Positions 29,916-40,275 are shown, counted from the stretch's first letter. The stretch is 64,000 nt of DNA from Parabacteroides chinchillae (GCF_900108035.1 NZ_FNVS01000006.1:1-64000); one strand, 5' to 3'. The notes: generated by a model from the letters alone, not told the origin. Numbers and translations: made by a program.

Positions 29916-30758
29916 TCACTTGTATTTGATATTATCAATCAAACGAACTTCTCCGCAATATACGGTAATACAGCCTACCGGGAAGTTTGTATCCGACCAA
30001 TTTTTAATGGATTCCAATGTATTGCCATCCACTATCTCATAGTACTCCACTTCCATGTCCGGATCGCTATTAATCGTTTTAACTACATAGCCGATAACTT
30101 CCTGTACACTCTTTGCGGATGCAAATGTAGTACTTTCTTTCAATGTGCGTGCAATAAGCGGTGCTTTTTGACGCAATTCAGGTGTTAAACGCGTATTACG
30201 ACTACTCAATGCCAGGCCATCCGCCTCACGTATAATAGGACAATCTTTGATTTTAACAGGTATGTTCAACTGTTTTACCATTGCACGGATCACAGCAATC
30301 TGCTGGAAATCTTTTTCTCCGAAATAAGCATTATCCGGTTCTACCGCATAGAACAATTTACTGACAATCTGTGCCACTCCATTAAAGTGTCCGGGACGCT
30401 TTGCACCTTCCATTACCTGCGACACAGTACCAAAGTCAAATGTACGATTATCAGGCTCCGGATACATTTCTTCAACAGTCGGAGCGAAGACATATTTACA
30501 TCCGGTTGGTTCCAATAAGGCACAATCCTTTTCCAATGTCCGAGGATAAGTTTCCAAATCGCGTTTATCGTTGAATTGTGTAGGGTTTACAAAAATACTT
30601 ACTACACAAATTTCATTTTCTTCAACGCAATGTTTAACCAAACTCAAATGTCCTTCATGCAATGCTCCCATTGTAGGAACAAGGCCTATCTGCCTATTTT
30701 CCTGCCTTTCCCCGGCAAGAAACTGCTTCAATTCTTTAATGCTGTTTACTATTTTCAT
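29916..30758 (-). CDS. panC: Pantothenate synthetase
   Basis: This 280-residue enzyme joins pantoate and beta-alanine with ATP to make pantothenate. It has the nucleotidyltransferase HIGH-like motif [19 protein letters not shown] and a KMSKS-like SSRNTRL. It starts the panC-panD transcript and is divergent from the glucan locus, with only about 60 bases between the divergent promoters. A near -7 box (TTGCTTTG) lies 23 to 30 bases before its start. Confidence 0.96.
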   Translation of the reverse strand: MKIVNSIKELKQFLAGERQENRQIGLVPTMGALHEGHLSLVKHCVEENEICVVSIFVNPTQFNDKRDLETYPRTLEKDCALLEPTGCKYVFAPTVEEMYPEPDNRTFDFGTVSQVMEGAKRPGHFNGVAQIVSKLFYAVEPDNAYFGEKDFQQIAVIRAMVKQLNIPVKIKDCPIIREADGLALSSRNTRLTPELRQKAPLIARTLKESTTFASAKSVQEVIGYVVKTINSDPDMEVEYYEIVDGNTLESIKNWSDTNFPVGCITVYCGEVRLIDNIKYK

Positions 30759-30821
30759 CTTATAGATGCTTAATGACGGTGCAAAGCAACTAAATAATTA
30801 CGGTAAATGAAAGAAATTTAT

Positions 30822-30829
30822 TATCTTTG
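30822..30829 (+). promoter_or_regulatory. Bacteroides-type -7 box (TATCTTTG)
   Basis: TATCTTTG fits TAnnTTTG and lies 28 bases before the preferred start of the GT5-like gene. It lies downstream of an alternative start at 30807, which argues against that start. Confidence 0.6.
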
Positions 30830-30857
30830 TGGCGTCTTTATAAAACTAGTTTACAGA

Positions 30858-31682
30858 ATGGATGCAAAAAAAATCTTGTTTATAGCTCAAGAAATCACTC
30901 CCTATCTTCCCGAATCAGAAATTGCAACAATTTGCAGAAATCTGCCGCAAGGCATTCAGGAACATGGCCGCGAAATCAGAACATTCATGCCTAAATTCGG
31001 AAATATCAACGAGCGACGCAACCAGTTGCACGAAGTAATCCGTCTTTCCGGGATGAATCTTATCATTGACGACACGGACCATCCTCTGATTATCAAGGTT
31101 GCTTCCATTCAATCAGCAAGAATGCAAGTATACTTTATCGACAACGAAGACTTTTTCCAGCGAAAAGCCACTATAGCAGATGAAAACGGAAATGAGTTTG
31201 AAGACAATGACGACCGTTCTATTTTCTACATACGAGGGGTATTGGAAACAGTCAAAAAACTTCGCTGGATTCCGGATATAATCCATTGCCACGGATGGAT
31301 GTCTGCCCTGACAGGCTTATATATCCGCAGAATGTATGCTGACGATCCTTGTCTGCGTAATGCAAAAATTGTGTACTCCATATACAATGATGACTTCAAA
31401 AATCCGTTTAGAAAAGAGTTTGCCAATAAACTAAAAATGGATGGAGCTAAAGATGGTGATGTCAAAGCATTAAAAACTGATACTAGTTTTACTGCGTTAA
31501 CTAAGCTGGCTATAGATTTTTCCGACGGTGTTATACAAGGTAGTGAAACAATTAATCAGGATGTATTGGATTATATTTCAACGAAAAAGAATACTCCTTT
31601 TCTTCCTTACCAATCACCGGAAACCTATATTGACAAGTTTAATGAGTTTTACGATATGGTATTGAACTCCAACAAGAAATAA
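30858..31682 (+). CDS. GT5 glycogen-synthase-like N-domain protein
   Basis: This 274-residue protein matches the N-terminal Rossmann half of GT5 glycogen/starch synthases (KKILFIAQEITPYLPES start; PDIIHCHGWMSALTGLYI and AKIVYSIYNDDF). Full-length synthases have about 480 residues and a second, sugar-nucleotide-binding half. That half is absent here, and the K-x-G-G-L motif after the first strand is replaced by LPESEIATICRNLP. It is therefore probably not a catalytic synthase by itself. The ATG at 30858 (MDAKK) is preferred over one 17 codons upstream. It leads a transcript with the DUF4270 lipoprotein, and glucan enzymes lie beyond. Alternatively it is a regulatory or scaffold subunit. Confidence 0.8.
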   Translation: MDAKKILFIAQEITPYLPESEIATICRNLPQGIQEHGREIRTFMPKFGNINERRNQLHEVIRLSGMNLIIDDTDHPLIIKVASIQSARMQVYFIDNEDFFQRKATIADENGNEFEDNDDRSIFYIRGVLETVKKLRWIPDIIHCHGWMSALTGLYIRRMYADDPCLRNAKIVYSIYNDDFKNPFRKEFANKLKMDGAKDGDVKALKTDTSFTALTKLAIDFSDGVIQGSETINQDVLDYISTKKNTPFLPYQSPETYIDKFNEFYDMVLNSNKK

Positions 31683-31693
31683 AGATTAATAAG

Positions 31694-33070
31694 ATGAAAT
31701 TCAACCTTTTGATACTTGGACTTTGTTTAGGAGCAAGTTGTCTGAGTGGGTGTAATGATGATTTGAGCCTGGTAGGATCTACTATCCAACCAGAAGGAGA
31801 CAGACCTATAGTATACAACGATACTTTTCATATAAAAGCATCGACTATACAAATGGATTCTATTTATGCAAAAACCGAATACGGTCTGCTTGGAGATATT
31901 TATGATCCTCTTTACGGTAATCTGAAAAGCGATTACATCTGTCAGTTTTACTGCCCCGAAGACTATCAATTCAAACACAAACCACTTGATGGTAAAATCG
32001 ATTCGGTAGATTTCAAGATCAAATACAGTGCCAGTTCATGGATTGGTGATTCATTAGCTCCCATGCGTGCCGAAATATTTCAGGTTACCTCTCCTTTGAC
32101 AAATAATTATTATACCAATATCGATCCGAAAGATTATTGTAATATGCAAATATCTTTAGGAGCGCAAACGTATACAGCTTTCGACCCAAGCATTACCGAT
32201 TCTCTACGTAAGAACGGACTGGATGTAGATGGCACATACGCATATCCAAATGTGACAATCCGTATGCCGAAAGAACTTGGACAAAAGTTTTATGACGAAA
32301 CAATCAATAACCCGGGCACTTTCAAAAATCAGGATTCTTTCAATAAATTCTTCCCAGGATTATATGTTACCAATACATATGGTACAGGTAACATCTTGTT
32401 TGTAGACCGTTCTTCCTTTACTATATATTATAAATACACCGTAACTGGTAGTGCCGGACAAGATTCCATAGTTAAGGGATATGAACGTTTCAATGTAACC
32501 AAGGAAGTTATCCAGCTCAATCGTTTCAAGAATACAGACATGACCGAACTCCTGAAACCGAATGATAAATATACATATATAAAGAGTCCGGCAGGTGTAT
32601 GCACTCAAATAGTTTTACCGGCTAAAGACATTATATCCGTCGTACAAGGCCGTATCCTTACAAATTTACCTCTTACCATGAAAGCTATGCCTCAGCCAAA
32701 CTGGCAATACGCATTAACGCCTCCCCCCTATTTACTATTGTTGCCTCAGGATTCGGTGAAAGGTTTCTTTGAAAAGAATCAGATTGAGAACAACAAAACA
32801 TCGTTCTTATCAGGAACGTATGATGCAAGTACGCGCTCTTATACATTTGGCAACATTTCTAATATTCTTCAATACCAGATAGACAATGCTCCCGAAAAAG
32901 ACCTCGTAATGGTTGCTATCCCGGTTAACAGAGAAGTATCACAGGCTACGTATTATCAGGATGCTTATACGATATCTCTGAGCAATTATCTGGCTCCGGC
33001 AGGTGTCGAATTAAGGAAAGACGATGAAGTTACTCAAGTTGTGGTAACATCGTGTATATTTAAGAACTGA
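31694..33070 (+). CDS. DUF4270 lipoprotein
   Basis: This 458-residue envelope lipoprotein has a signal peptide with lipobox LSGC followed by NDDLSLVGSTIQPEGD, the usual DUF4270 opening. A long beta-rich region with PMRAEIFQVT and FFPGLYVTN stretches comes next. DUF4270 proteins are common in Bacteroidota and have no known function. It starts 11 bases after the GT5-like gene, so both are one transcript. A strong bidirectional terminator ends the unit. Whether it has a role in glucan metabolism is unknown. Confidence 0.88.
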   Translation: MKFNLLILGLCLGASCLSGCNDDLSLVGSTIQPEGDRPIVYNDTFHIKASTIQMDSIYAKTEYGLLGDIYDPLYGNLKSDYICQFYCPEDYQFKHKPLDGKIDSVDFKIKYSASSWIGDSLAPMRAEIFQVTSPLTNNYYTNIDPKDYCNMQISLGAQTYTAFDPSITDSLRKNGLDVDGTYAYPNVTIRMPKELGQKFYDETINNPGTFKNQDSFNKFFPGLYVTNTYGTGNILFVDRSSFTIYYKYTVTGSAGQDSIVKGYERFNVTKEVIQLNRFKNTDMTELLKPNDKYTYIKSPAGVCTQIVLPAKDIISVVQGRILTNLPLTMKAMPQPNWQYALTPPPYLLLLPQDSVKGFFEKNQIENNKTSFLSGTYDASTRSYTFGNISNILQYQIDNAPEKDLVMVAIPVNREVSQATYYQDAYTISLSNYLAPAGVELRKDDEVTQVVVTSCIFKN

Positions 33071-33088
33071 CATAAAACAAAAATAAAT

Positions 33089-33124
33089 AAGAAAGGCGGA
33101 TCTTTTCGGATCCGCCTTTCTTAT
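33089..33124. terminator. Bidirectional terminator between DUF4270 and GH57
   Basis: AAGAAAGGCGGATC pairs fully with GATCCGCCTTTCTT with a 6-base loop, between two convergent genes, and the flanks are A-rich and T-rich. Confidence 0.9.
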
Positions 33125-33137
33125 TTTCCAACTGTTT

Positions 33138-34442
33138 CTATTTTCCAACAGCTTTCTTTGTTGCTTTCTTTTTGTATTTATCAAGCTCTTTCTGCAAAGT
33201 TTCAATCTCTTCTCCCTGATTCTTAATCGTAGTAAGAAGCGAATTTAATTCTTCATTCTCTATATTTTCCGGGAATTCTGCATTTACACGAACAATAAAG
33301 TCCGACAATACATTCATGTAGTTATTAAAAGCGTCATAAGGATTGTCATACGGGCTAAAACTTCCTTGTCCCATGTGTTTCGTACTCATATAGTAGAAAT
33401 GGTCGCTGCTCTGCAAATAATACCAATCCTGACGAATACGGCGAGGTTCACACATACGTACACGTTCGCCAATTTCATTGATTTTGCGGAAAGCCTCCTG
33501 TTGCAAGACATTTCCTAACCAAGAGTTACAGTCTTTTTCTTCATCTACCCATGACATCGGATAGGGAACCGAAATAGAATCTACCGGTTTAATCAATGTA
33601 AATATTTCAGAAGGAGTAGAGAAACGAATACCTTTTTCTTCGGCAAAGCGAGGCAACGCCTTGAAAAATTCAAAAATACCTGTCGCTGCCGGATGCAAAG
33701 AACCAAGCACCTCATAATTCATAAACAAATTAATAATCTGTTCTGATTCCGGTGTTGCTGCAATCCATGACATATATTTATCGGCAGTCAGTGGATATTC
33801 ATTCCAACTATAGTCGCTAAAGCGATTGGATAAGTCTTCACTGAAGCGATCATTCTTCAATAGTAAACTCAGTTTAGGAGCCACGCAGGATGAGTACATA
33901 TAATTAGGGCTCTTCCATCCCAAAATATGTTTAGCCCCCTCCGTCAACATTCCTTTATACCCCATTTCGGCAACCATTGTAGAAATATCATCGGAATAGA
34001 TCAGTTCGGTGTTACGGAATACTTTCGGTTTTACGCCAAACAGTGTTTTAATTTTATCTTCCTGTTTCTTTACCTGATGTTTAAATTCATCCGGATCTCC
34101 GAGAGAAGACAAAGAATGCGCATATGTTTCCGACAAAAATTCCACATTTCCTGTAGCGGCCAGTTCCTTAAAACTGTCTATAACCTCAGGAGTGTAAATT
34201 TCCATCTGTTCCAAAGCAACACCGGAAATAGAGAAAGCCACTTTAAACTTACCTCCACTTGTTTTAATCATCTCCAGTATAGTCCGGTTTGCAGGCAAAT
34301 AGCACTGTTCCGCTATACGGCGAATAATTTCTTCATTCTGAAAATCATCATAATAATAATGATCGTTACCTATATCAAAGAAGCGGTATCTTTTCAAACG
34401 GAACGGCTGATGTATCTGAAAATAAAAGCAGATCGTTTTCAT
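33138..34442 (-). CDS. GH57 alpha-amylase-family protein
   Basis: This 434-residue protein lacks a signal peptide and starts with the GH57 motif CFYFQIHQPFR. The probable nucleophile Glu is in FRNTELIYSDD, and HPAATGIFEF and the TPSEIF region fit later GH57 motifs. GH57 enzymes are alpha-amylases, branching enzymes or 4-alpha-glucanotransferases. The C-terminal 60 residues form a likely coiled coil with a Lys-rich tail, an uncommon addition. It forms an operon with the GT4 and debranching enzymes upstream. It probably acts on cytoplasmic glycogen-like glucan. Confidence 0.9.
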   Translation of the reverse strand: MKTICFYFQIHQPFRLKRYRFFDIGNDHYYYDDFQNEEIIRRIAEQCYLPANRTILEMIKTSGGKFKVAFSISGVALEQMEIYTPEVIDSFKELAATGNVEFLSETYAHSLSSLGDPDEFKHQVKKQEDKIKTLFGVKPKVFRNTELIYSDDISTMVAEMGYKGMLTEGAKHILGWKSPNYMYSSCVAPKLSLLLKNDRFSEDLSNRFSDYSWNEYPLTADKYMSWIAATPESEQIINLFMNYEVLGSLHPAATGIFEFFKALPRFAEEKGIRFSTPSEIFTLIKPVDSISVPYPMSWVDEEKDCNSWLGNVLQQEAFRKINEIGERVRMCEPRRIRQDWYYLQSSDHFYYMSTKHMGQGSFSPYDNPYDAFNNYMNVLSDFIVRVNAEFPENIENEELNSLLTTIKNQGEEIETLQKELDKYKKKATKKAVGK

Positions 34443-34479
34443 AATATTATTCGTTTTATTCTTGTTTTGTCGTTAATTA

Positions 34480-35745
34480 TTAATTACCTGTTACCATGTC
34501 ATAGATACGGCGGACTTTCTGCCCGGCATACTCCCACTTAATATTATCCACTTCCTTCTTGCCTTCCACTTTCAGGAATTCATGCATTGCCGGATAAGTG
34601 ATAATCGAGTACATCGCATCCGCTAATGCTTCTATATCCCAATAGTCTACCTTGATAGCATAATCCAATATCTCGGCACAGCCAGATTGTTTTGAGATAA
34701 TAGTAGGAACGCCGCACTGCATAGCTTCCAAAGGAGAAATACCAAACGGTTCTGAAACTGAAGGCATTACATACACATCACTTGCTTTCAGCACTTCATA
34801 TACCTGTTTACCCTTCATAAATCCGGTAAAGTGGAAACGGTCTGATATATTACGGGCAGCAGCCAAACGGATCATCTGATCCATCATATCACCGCTTCCC
34901 GCCATTACAAAACGTGCATACGGAGCTCTTGCCAACACTTTGGCTGCAGCTTCAACAAAATATTCAGGACCTTTTTGCATCGTGATACGTCCCAGGAAAG
35001 TAATTATCTTATCCTTCACGCCTTTTTTATCCTGAATTGACAGAATTTCCGGACTCATTGGCTCAACTGCATTGTGCACAGTCGTTACTTTCGACGGATC
35101 CTGATGATATTTCTCGATAACTGTCTGGCGGGTCAGATTACTTACCGTAATAATATGATCGGCATTATCCATACCATTTTTCTCTATGGCGTATACATCC
35201 GGGTTCACATTCCCGCGGCTACGGTCGTAATCGGTTGCATGCACATGAATCACCAACGGTTTACCACTCACCTGCTTCGCATGAATACCGGCCGGATAAG
35301 TAAGCCAGTCATGTGCATGGATTATATCAAACAGTTCCGTGCGGGCAATCACTCCTGCCACAATGGAATAATTGTTTATTTCTTCCAACAGGTTACCCGG
35401 ATAACGGCCTGAAAACTCCATGCATCCTAATTCGTTAACGTAACGGTAACTAAAGTCGGCATAAATATGATCCCTGTACGCAAAATACTGGTCTGCGCTC
35501 ATACCTGCTTTCGAAACTCGTTGTTGTACATAATTATAATCAACATCTTTCCAAACGATAGGTACATTATTGACACCTACAATTTTCAAAAAACTCTGAT
35601 CTTCATCACCCCAGGGCTTCGGAATACAAAAAGTTATATCCATATCCGGTTGCATAGCCATACCTCGCGTAAGTCCGTAACTGGCAGTGCCTAGCCCCCC
35701 TAAGATATGCGGAGGAAATTCCCATCCAAACATCAATGCTTTCAT
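34480..35745 (-). CDS. GT4 glycosyltransferase, probable alpha-glucan synthase
   Basis: This 421-residue GT-B glycosyltransferase has the N-terminal motif GWEFPPHILGGLGTASYGL, with the GGLG donor or acceptor loop, and HAHDWLTY. The C-terminal GT4 domain has FLGRITMQKGPEYF and the E-x7-E motif in SEPFGISPLEA. Unlike the GT5-like protein it has both Rossmann halves. By its place between GH57 and debranching enzyme it likely extends alpha-1,4-glucan from ADP- or UDP-glucose. It is 13 bases downstream of the debranching gene. Another hexose donor cannot be excluded. Confidence 0.88.
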   Translation of the reverse strand: MKALMFGWEFPPHILGGLGTASYGLTRGMAMQPDMDITFCIPKPWGDEDQSFLKIVGVNNVPIVWKDVDYNYVQQRVSKAGMSADQYFAYRDHIYADFSYRYVNELGCMEFSGRYPGNLLEEINNYSIVAGVIARTELFDIIHAHDWLTYPAGIHAKQVSGKPLVIHVHATDYDRSRGNVNPDVYAIEKNGMDNADHIITVSNLTRQTVIEKYHQDPSKVTTVHNAVEPMSPEILSIQDKKGVKDKIITFLGRITMQKGPEYFVEAAAKVLARAPYARFVMAGSGDMMDQMIRLAAARNISDRFHFTGFMKGKQVYEVLKASDVYVMPSVSEPFGISPLEAMQCGVPTIISKQSGCAEILDYAIKVDYWDIEALADAMYSIITYPAMHEFLKVEGKKEVDNIKWEYAGQKVRRIYDMVTGN

Positions 35746-35758
35746 ATGGTACTTAGTT

Positions 35759-37693
35759 TTAATCGGCGTTATACTTCTTCAATAAATCAACCACCCGGAG
35801 AATTGCGGCGACATTCATAGCAAATGAAATGGCGCCTCTTCCGGTAAACGGAGGATTGCCATCAAACAATTCCGGAATCGTACCGATACAATGTAATGAC
35901 ATTTCTTCCTCCAAGCTTATCAACATACGTTCTGCGAAAGCTACGCCGCTCTTGCCGAATACGCGTAAATAAGCTTCCAGGTATGCTCCCAACAGCCACG
36001 GCCACGCCGTACCTTGATGATATGCCAAATCACGTTCATATTGTGCACCTACGTAATAAGGTTTATATCCCTCACTCTTAGGACTCAGAGAACGCAATCC
36101 TTTAGGCGTTAACAATTCTTTTGTCACGATATCCACCACAGCACGTTTCTGTACACGTGTCAAAGGAGAATATGTAAAAGCTACAGCAAAAATCATATTC
36201 GGGCGAACACTCCAGTCCATTGAAAAACCGCTAACCGAGTCAAACAGATAATTATAACCATTTACAAATGTTTCTGCAAAGGACTTATCCATTGCATTAA
36301 TAATAGTATCTATTTTCTCAATAGACATTTCCTCCGTCAATTCTTTATAGAAGCAAAGAGCATTATACCATAAAGAATTAAACTCAATAATATAACCGGA
36401 ACGGGGAACTACAGGTTTGCCGTTTACCGTAGAATTCATCCATGTAATTGCTTTATCACGCCCGTTTGCGAAAAGTAATCCATTATCCATCAGCTTCATA
36501 TCCGGGTGTTTTTGCGATGAAATATAATCAATAATTTCGCCAACAAAACCGGAATATAACTCTCTGGCTTTCTCTATCCCTTGTTCTTTCGCATATTGTT
36601 GTATAGCCCAGATAGCCCACATAGGAACATCTGGAGCGTCTATTTCCTTAATTACGGAATCAAGCTGTCCGCTCACCATAAAATTACGTATGGCCGGCAT
36701 TGCCGTATGCATAATTTTCTCAAAACGTACCGGATCATCAATAGAAAGAGTACATCCGGGAAGTGCAATAAATAAATCTCGCGCGCGTACCTTGAACCAA
36801 GGATAACCTGCCAACAAATAAGCATCATTTTCTTTAGGCCGGAAGTAGAATTGCTGTGCCGAGTTTTTCAGACAATTGTAAAAACTGGTACGCGGAGTAC
36901 GCGCTAAGACTTCATTTTCATATAAAGCCTTCAAACGGGTTGTAGAGACCGCACTGTCGCCTGCACTAAAAATGATAGATTCACCTTTTTTAATCGGCAC
37001 TTCAAAATATCCCGGAACATAAAGATCTTCTTTATACGGATAGCCTCTCTCTTGCTCTTTCGAATATTCTACGCCATTATACCAGTAAGGTTCATAAACG
37101 AACTTAACCTTTTTATTAAACTGCATGAACAATTCGGGATAGCCCGGATACATACAGGTTTTAATACCGTTTGTTATTTCCGTATACGATTGATTTACAT
37201 TCCCGTTTGCCTGAGCTAAATTCTTTACACTACGAAATGCCAAAAACGGACGGAAACGAAGTGTCGTCGCCGAATGTGCATCTTCCAAAGTATATTTGAT
37301 CATAATCCGGTTTTCAAACATCGAAAACACCTTCTCTTTGGAAAATATAACGCCACCTACTCTGTAAAGTGTTCTGGGTACTGTTTCCGAACTATACTCT
37401 CGGATATACTTATGTCCCTTCGGACTAAAGTTGTTCCCTTGATATTTATGTAAACCAAGATTAAATTCGGCACCATGCTGGATAACTGTTTCATCAAAAG
37501 ATGATAAAATCACATGATTATCATCATCAACAGCAGGAACAGGCATTACGAGTAATCCGTGGTATTTCCTGGTATTACAATCAACAACAGTAGTGCTATG
37601 GTATGCCCCCAAACGATTCGTCCGGAGCACTTCACGAGTCAATGACTCTTCCAAGTTTATCATTACTGTTTTGTCAAATTTAAGATAACTCAT
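35759..37693 (-). CDS. Glycogen debranching enzyme (amylo-alpha-1,6-glucosidase type)
   Basis: This 644-residue protein has an N-terminal GDE_N-like beta domain (about 15-235; RTNRLGAYHSTTV, RKYHGLL) and a C-terminal (alpha/alpha)6 GDE_C domain of GH133 type (about 300-640; AGYPWFKVRARDLFIALPG, AYHQGTAWPWLLG). It removes alpha-1,6 branches from glycogen. It has no signal peptide and so acts in the cytoplasm. It is the first gene of the three-gene minus-strand operon with GT4 and GH57. The promoter should lie in the 455-base divergent space before it. Confidence 0.92.
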   Translation of the reverse strand: MSYLKFDKTVMINLEESLTREVLRTNRLGAYHSTTVVDCNTRKYHGLLVMPVPAVDDDNHVILSSFDETVIQHGAEFNLGLHKYQGNNFSPKGHKYIREYSSETVPRTLYRVGGVIFSKEKVFSMFENRIMIKYTLEDAHSATTLRFRPFLAFRSVKNLAQANGNVNQSYTEITNGIKTCMYPGYPELFMQFNKKVKFVYEPYWYNGVEYSKEQERGYPYKEDLYVPGYFEVPIKKGESIIFSAGDSAVSTTRLKALYENEVLARTPRTSFYNCLKNSAQQFYFRPKENDAYLLAGYPWFKVRARDLFIALPGCTLSIDDPVRFEKIMHTAMPAIRNFMVSGQLDSVIKEIDAPDVPMWAIWAIQQYAKEQGIEKARELYSGFVGEIIDYISSQKHPDMKLMDNGLLFANGRDKAITWMNSTVNGKPVVPRSGYIIEFNSLWYNALCFYKELTEEMSIEKIDTIINAMDKSFAETFVNGYNYLFDSVSGFSMDWSVRPNMIFAVAFTYSPLTRVQKRAVVDIVTKELLTPKGLRSLSPKSEGYKPYYVGAQYERDLAYHQGTAWPWLLGAYLEAYLRVFGKSGVAFAERMLISLEEEMSLHCIGTIPELFDGNPPFTGRGAISFAMNVAAILRVVDLLKKYNAD

Positions 37694-38148
37694 ACGTATA
37701 TTTGGGTTTTAAGTTATTGCTTTTAATTATCAAAATGTAATCATTTCTATTGTGAATCAAATGTATTACTTATAAACTGAAAAAGCAAACTGCTTTTCAT
37801 ATTTATTCAGAAAGACGGTTATTTGGTTTCTTGAACATTTTTGACTATCAAATCATTATGGGCAAATATGCTCAAAAGGTGTGTTGTCAAACATACAAAC
37901 TTTTGTTAATAGACACATCCTTTTCTTTACATTTTTCATGTTTTCAACCGTACTATTCTATCACTCCGGAAATGGCATTTTGTCGCAAAACTCGCTGTTT
38001 TGTCTTTCTCTTTACTGTTTACATATTTCATTATTAAATTTATGTATTACCTGCAAACGAAATACCAGGTATGTACTTGTTTATCCGAATCATCTGCAAA
38101 TCGGGAATTTTATGTAATTTTGCAAATACAATTATCAACATATATCAA
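37694..38148. other. AT-rich divergent intergenic region
   Basis: No gene is supported here. It separates the debranching enzyme operon from the M3 peptidase and should hold both promoters. Short open frames in it have no family likeness. Confidence 0.6.
38115..38122 (+). promoter_or_regulatory. Bacteroides-type -7 box (TAATTTTG)
   Basis: TAATTTTG fits TAnnTTTG and lies 26 bases before the M3 peptidase start codon. A clear -33 element was not seen. Confidence 0.5.
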
Positions 38149-40251
38149 ATGAAAAGGCTTATTATTAACGTAGTAATTTTATTAAGTATTTTAAATATGG
38201 CAGAAGCAGCAAACAATCCCTTTTTCGAGAAATACAAAACACCGTTTGAAACACCTCCTTTCGACAAGATCAAGACCGGACATTACGAACCGGCCTTTGA
38301 GGAAGGAATCAAACAGTTAAATGCAGAAATAGAAAACATTGCCAATAGCAACCAACCTGCTACTTTTGAGAACACCATCGTAGCAATCGAGCATGCCGGC
38401 AAGCTATTAGATAATGTAAGCAACGCATTTTTTAACGTATTAAGTGCGGAAGCCAACGATGAAATGATGGATATATCCCAACGCATATCTCCCAAACTGT
38501 CGGAAAGCTCAAATAATATTTATCTGAACGAGAAGCTGTTCAGCCGGGTAAAGTCCGTATATGATCAAAAAGATAAATTAAATCTTTCTACCGAAGACGC
38601 TAAATTACTTGATGAAACATACGAAGCTTTCAAAATACAAGGAGCCACTCTCAATCCTGAAGATAAGGAAAAGTATCGCAAACTAAGTACGGATTTAAGC
38701 ATTCTTACCTTAAAGTTCGATCAAAATGCATTGAAAGACAAAAACCGTTTCGAATTGCTGATTACTAATGAAGACGAATTAGCAGGATTACCCGAAAGTG
38801 CAAAAGAAGCTGCAGCCATAACTGCCAAAGCAAAAGGGAAAGAAGGTTGGCTGTTTACCCTGTCGGCACCTAGTTATACACCCTTCATGCGTTATTCAGA
38901 CCGTCGTGATCTCCGCGAAAAAATGTACCGCGAATTCATGAGTATAGGTAATAAAGGAGACGAATACGACAATAAAGAGATCGTAAAACAAATAGCAAAC
39001 ATTCGTCTTAACATAGCCAATCTAATGGGTTTTAAAGACTTTGCCGATTACAACCTGAAGCACACTATGGCTAAAAACCAATCAAATGTGTACAAACTAC
39101 TAAACCAACTGTTGGAAGCATACAAACCTGTCGCCATTAACGAATACAATGCCGTACAAGGTTTTGCCATAGGACAGGAAAAGGAAAACATCACGATTAT
39201 GCCTTGGGACTGGAGTTACTATTCCGAGAAGCTAAAAGATATCCGTTTCAATATAAACGATGAAATGACGCGTCCGTACTTTGAACTCAATAACGTAAAA
39301 AAAGGTGTTTTTGGACTAGCAACCCAACTATATGGCATTACGTTTAAAGAAAACAAAAAGATTCCGGTTTACCACCCCGAAGTACAAGCTTACGAAGTAT
39401 ATGACGCCGACGGAAAATTCCTTTCCGTATTATATACAGATTTTTTTCCACGCGATGGAAAACAAAGCGGTGCATGGATGAACAACATCAAACCCCAGTA
39501 CAAAGAAAATGCCAACGGCAAGGACAGCCGCCCACAAATCATAATCGTGATGAACTTCACCCGCCCTACAGACACAAAACCGTCTTTGCTTACATTTGAT
39601 GAAGTAAACACCCTGTTACATGAATTTGGGCACGCACTACATGGCATGTTTGCCAACGGAACATACGCTAGCCTTTCGGGCACAAGTGTATATCGGGATT
39701 TTGTAGAATTGCCTTCGCAAATCATGGAAAACTGGCTGACCGAAAAGGAATTTCTCGACCAGATTGCCGTACATTACCAAACCGGCGAAAAAATTCCCCA
39801 GGATATGATTCAGAAACTGATCGATGCATCCAACTTCAACGCAGGTTACTTTTGTTGCCGCCAACTTAGTTTCGGTTTGCTGGATATGGCATGGCATACA
39901 ATTACAACTCCATTCGAAGGAGATGTGGTAGCTTTCGAGAAACAGGCCTGGAAACCGGCTCAAATTCTTCCGGACATACCCGGTACACTGATGAGCACCA
40001 GTTTCGGCCATATCTTCTCCGGAGGTTATTCTGCCGGATATTATGGCTACAAATGGGCGGAAGTATTGGATGCCGACGCATTTGCCGCATTCAAAGCCGC
40101 CGGAATATTCAATAAAGAGGTTGCTAAATCGTTTCGTGATAATATTCTTTCAAAAGGCGGAACGGAAGATCCGGCAGTACTATACAAGCGTTTCCGTGGA
40201 CAAGAACCAACCATTGATGCACTGTTAATCCGCAACGGCATCAGGAAATAA
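38149..40251 (+). CDS. M3-family peptidyl-dipeptidase (Dcp-like)
   Basis: This 700-residue zinc peptidase of the thimet oligopeptidase family cleaves short peptides, in Dcp releasing C-terminal dipeptides. The zinc motif HEFGHALHG is present, with the downstream metal-ligand Glu in SQIMENWL. It has a signal peptide ending near AEAANNPF, so it should be periplasmic. The ATG at 38149 gives this signal; an upstream in-frame start would add 26 residues without sense. It is monocistronic, and repeats and a terminator follow. Confidence 0.93.
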   Translation: MKRLIINVVILLSILNMAEAANNPFFEKYKTPFETPPFDKIKTGHYEPAFEEGIKQLNAEIENIANSNQPATFENTIVAIEHAGKLLDNVSNAFFNVLSAEANDEMMDISQRISPKLSESSNNIYLNEKLFSRVKSVYDQKDKLNLSTEDAKLLDETYEAFKIQGATLNPEDKEKYRKLSTDLSILTLKFDQNALKDKNRFELLITNEDELAGLPESAKEAAAITAKAKGKEGWLFTLSAPSYTPFMRYSDRRDLREKMYREFMSIGNKGDEYDNKEIVKQIANIRLNIANLMGFKDFADYNLKHTMAKNQSNVYKLLNQLLEAYKPVAINEYNAVQGFAIGQEKENITIMPWDWSYYSEKLKDIRFNINDEMTRPYFELNNVKKGVFGLATQLYGITFKENKKIPVYHPEVQAYEVYDADGKFLSVLYTDFFPRDGKQSGAWMNNIKPQYKENANGKDSRPQIIIVMNFTRPTDTKPSLLTFDEVNTLLHEFGHALHGMFANGTYASLSGTSVYRDFVELPSQIMENWLTEKEFLDQIAVHYQTGEKIPQDMIQKLIDASNFNAGYFCCRQLSFGLLDMAWHTITTPFEGDVVAFEKQAWKPAQILPDIPGTLMSTSFGHIFSGGYSAGYYGYKWAEVLDADAFAAFKAAGIFNKEVAKSFRDNILSKGGTEDPAVLYKRFRGQEPTIDALLIRNGIRK

Positions 40252-40275
40252 AAAACACCTGCAAAGGTTACAAAT

